From Echinococcus granulosus (lineage: Eukaryota; Platyhelminthes; Cestoda; Cyclophyllidea; Taeniidae): a DNA stretch of 64,000 nucleotides. The stretch covers positions 165,742 to 229,741 of the forward strand of contig NW_020170433.1 in NCBI RefSeq assembly GCF_000524195.1, given 5' to 3'. Position numbers and translations under genes: made by a program. Each line of letters starts with the position of its first letter. Positions within the stretch are counted from its first letter, which is position 1. Below are positions 62,175 to 64,000 of this stretch, piece by piece. The notes beneath the pieces are model-generated. The model made no database searches. It saw only the letters and a list, made by a program, of their open reading frames with translations, and had not been told where the DNA came from.

Positions 62175-63719
62175 ATGATGCCAAAGTTTTACAACCAGGA
62201 TCACGTCGTCTTTTGCGGCACCAAGTCTGCTATTTCTAGTTCTTTTGATTTTTATAGAAAGAAAATTACTGTCACTGTTGAACAAACCAGCCCATCTAAT
62301 ACCCAAGTTGAGAAGGTGGGAGGCGCGTGAACAATGCTTAACCAGTTTCTAGTCCCTTGATATCAGCTTGACAGATGATAGTGATATGTACTTCTTATTC
62401 ACCACGAAGATTTTTGCTTCTGACTTCCAGAAGTATGGTTAATTTCTTTTGTAAATCTCTGTTAGATTGAAGGAGCAGCAAGGCTTGATTGTTGAATACA
62501 ATGCATTCGGACAAATGCTTGCTGACCTGCTCACCAAATGTCTAACAGAAGAAAGCAACAACTCACCTAGGTTTGGTTTTTCTATTTTCTTAGTTTATTT
62601 TAGATATATTTTGCAATTTTCCGAAACGCTCGAGCCTCATATGCTTGAGATTGTGGAAACAACAGATTTTCGGCGTTTAACACACCTGGCGATCAATTTT
62701 ACCGCAGCTTCTGATGAAACTCTTAAAGCTTATCTTGTTTCGTACATCAAAAGATTCAAGGTTTGCTTTTCAATCCCTCATTTATTTTAGGCTGATCACG
62801 AGCTAACTTTGGAAAAATTTCGGCATGCAGAGTCCATCCTCAGTCAGCAACTTGCTTCCTCATCTCAGGTATTTTTAATAGATGGCGTGATGATCTTAAG
62901 ATGTCGAATGAGCTTAAAAATAAATTAGAATACATGAAGGAAAGTTGCCAAAGAGAAGTGTCTGACTTAAAAAAACAGTACGAGTCACAAATGGAGCAAC
63001 TAACGTCTTCAAACTACAAGGTACTGTTCATTTTTCTTCAGTTGATATTTATAGACGATTGAATTGTTAAAGTCTAAGCATTCTTCTGAACTAAAAACCC
63101 TTCAGGAAGCCCACAAGGATGAAATCTCTTGTCTTCGTTCAAAACTTGAGTCGCAGGCATCTCTTTTGGCGGTAGCTTTTTTTCTATTATTTTATTACAT
63201 TAGACAAATAATATTTGTGAAGATGAGCTGAAGTCCCAGATCACTGCACTTTCAAAAACTTTAAAGGAGTCCGAGTCCACTCTTAATAGCGTTCAGAGCG
63301 AAAATGATGGTACGTCGGTTTTTGGGAGAAAAGTTGTAACTCGATGCATATGCAGCTCAGAAATCGGAAATTCTCTCCTTGAAAGTCAAAATCGAGCAGC
63401 TTCAATCAAATGTTTCTCAGGTGACAGCCAAGCACGACAGCATGGAATCCATGTTTGCCATAGAACAACGCAGAGCCAGCTCTTTTGAGTCGGAGTGTGG
63501 TGCTCTAAGGCATCAGTTGGTGAGTCCCGCGATGGTAGAGGTTCCTAATGGCGGACTCTTTGCTTTTTCTGCTAGAGAGGGATTCAAGAGGACCTTCAGA
63601 AAAAAGTGAAGCAGGTGGAGAAGCTGGAGAGACTCATGAAGCAGCAGGCCTGTGAAGTCACAAAGGCGAATGGTATCATCAAGCAACTACAAAAGGAATT
63701 GAAAGTCACGCAGAACAAG
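62175..63719 (+). CDS. SASS6: SAS-6 centriole cartwheel protein, 3' partial
   Basis: Ten exons: 62175-62315, 62353-62432, 62466-62570, 62604-62760, 62791-62868, 62901-63020, 63055-63171, 63204-63309, 63356-63519 and 63576-63719 (404 residues so far). The last exon ends in phase 0 at a GTATGC donor, and the gene continues past the right edge. The N-terminal globular head is recognisable: SLDISLTDDSDMYFLFTTKI, LKEQQGLIVEYNAFGQ, and LEIVETTDFRRLTHLAINF, the conserved SAS-6 motif region. From about residue 165 it becomes a long coiled coil (LEKFRHAESILSQQL, KAHEDEISCLRSKLES-like heptads, VTKANGIIKQLQKEL). SAS-6 dimers assemble the nine-fold cartwheel that templates centrioles. Seven consecutive introns are 30-37 nt long. 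The start could be either of two adjacent ATGs (62175 or 62178). Confidence 0.92.
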
Positions 63720-64000
63720 GTATGCACCTTGAAGCTCTTTGATTGTTATCCCCAGATGTCATCAATTAGTTAACTTTATGTTGCACAAGGGTTACCTTTA
63801 AGTTCGTGACAGATAGCCCTCTCCAAATGTTTGGTTTTCATGGATGACTTCTGAGAGCTGAAACAATTTGAAATATTCTGCAAGGTCTGCCTTACTAAAG
63901 CACTTTTAAATCCCTCATTTTAAAGGCTTTACCCCTTCATAAGTAGCTAAAATAGTATCTCCCTGTTGAGCACATATTTCCTGCACAGGATATTTTCGTT
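63720..64000 (+). other. SASS6 intron at the window edge
   Basis: Begins with the donor GTATGC after the exon ending VTQNK. No further exon was recognised before the window ends. Confidence 0.6.

Overview
This window is a eukaryotic nuclear locus: almost every gene is interrupted, with GT-AG introns ranging from 30 nt to 2.9 kb. The very small 5' introns (30-38 nt), long AT-rich larger introns and a diverged interspersed repeat family fit a parasitic flatworm (Platyhelminthes). I lean towards a tapeworm, possibly diphyllobothriidean, but that placement is inference and no database search was possible. No operons, CRISPR arrays, rRNA or confident tRNA genes were seen.

Layout from left to right. 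(1) Positions 92-2845, plus strand: the TBC-domain part of a TBC1D31 (WDR67)-like gene, whose 5' part lies off the left edge. (2) Positions 2846-7162: mostly non-coding, with one roughly 0.85 kb interspersed repeat. (3) Positions 7163-9389, plus strand: a four-exon ten-finger C2H2 zinc-finger protein. (4) Positions 9696-46704, minus strand: a complete axonemal dynein heavy chain of the DNAH6 type, reconstructed as 54 exons. The exon phases all agree and give about 4297 residues. (5) Positions 47546-53211, minus strand: a complete PPWD1 (WD40 plus cyclophilin-type prolyl isomerase, spliceosome-associated), 12 exons, about 767 residues. (6) Positions 53805-59624, minus strand: a complete PIGW/GWT1 (GPI-anchor inositol acyltransferase), 6 exons, about 509 residues. 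(7) Positions 59625-62174: a repeat-bearing intergenic region. (8) Positions 62175-63719 and beyond, plus strand: the N-terminal and coiled-coil part of SAS-6 (SASS6), running off the right edge.

Three of the six genes act on centrioles or cilia: TBC1D31 at centriolar satellites, DNAH6 as an inner-arm axonemal motor, and SAS-6 as the cartwheel protein. The other three are a putative DNA-binding protein, a splicing factor and a GPI-anchor enzyme. The zinc-finger gene and the dynein gene converge, with 306 bp between their stop codons. PIGW, PPWD1 and DNAH6 lie head-to-tail on the minus strand. PIGW and SASS6 are divergent, with a 2.55 kb gap.

Exon boundaries were inferred by eye from splice consensus, reading-frame continuity and remembered family alignments. 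Most should be right to the base, but none is backed by transcripts. I found no clearly novel biological system. The best leads are the diverged repeat family with its recurring end module, the ultra-short introns, a probable GC-AG intron in DNAH6, lineage-specific insertions in the dynein tail, 3' splice-site motifs abutting start codons (possible spliced-leader acceptors), and the apparent early end of the TBC1D31-like protein.
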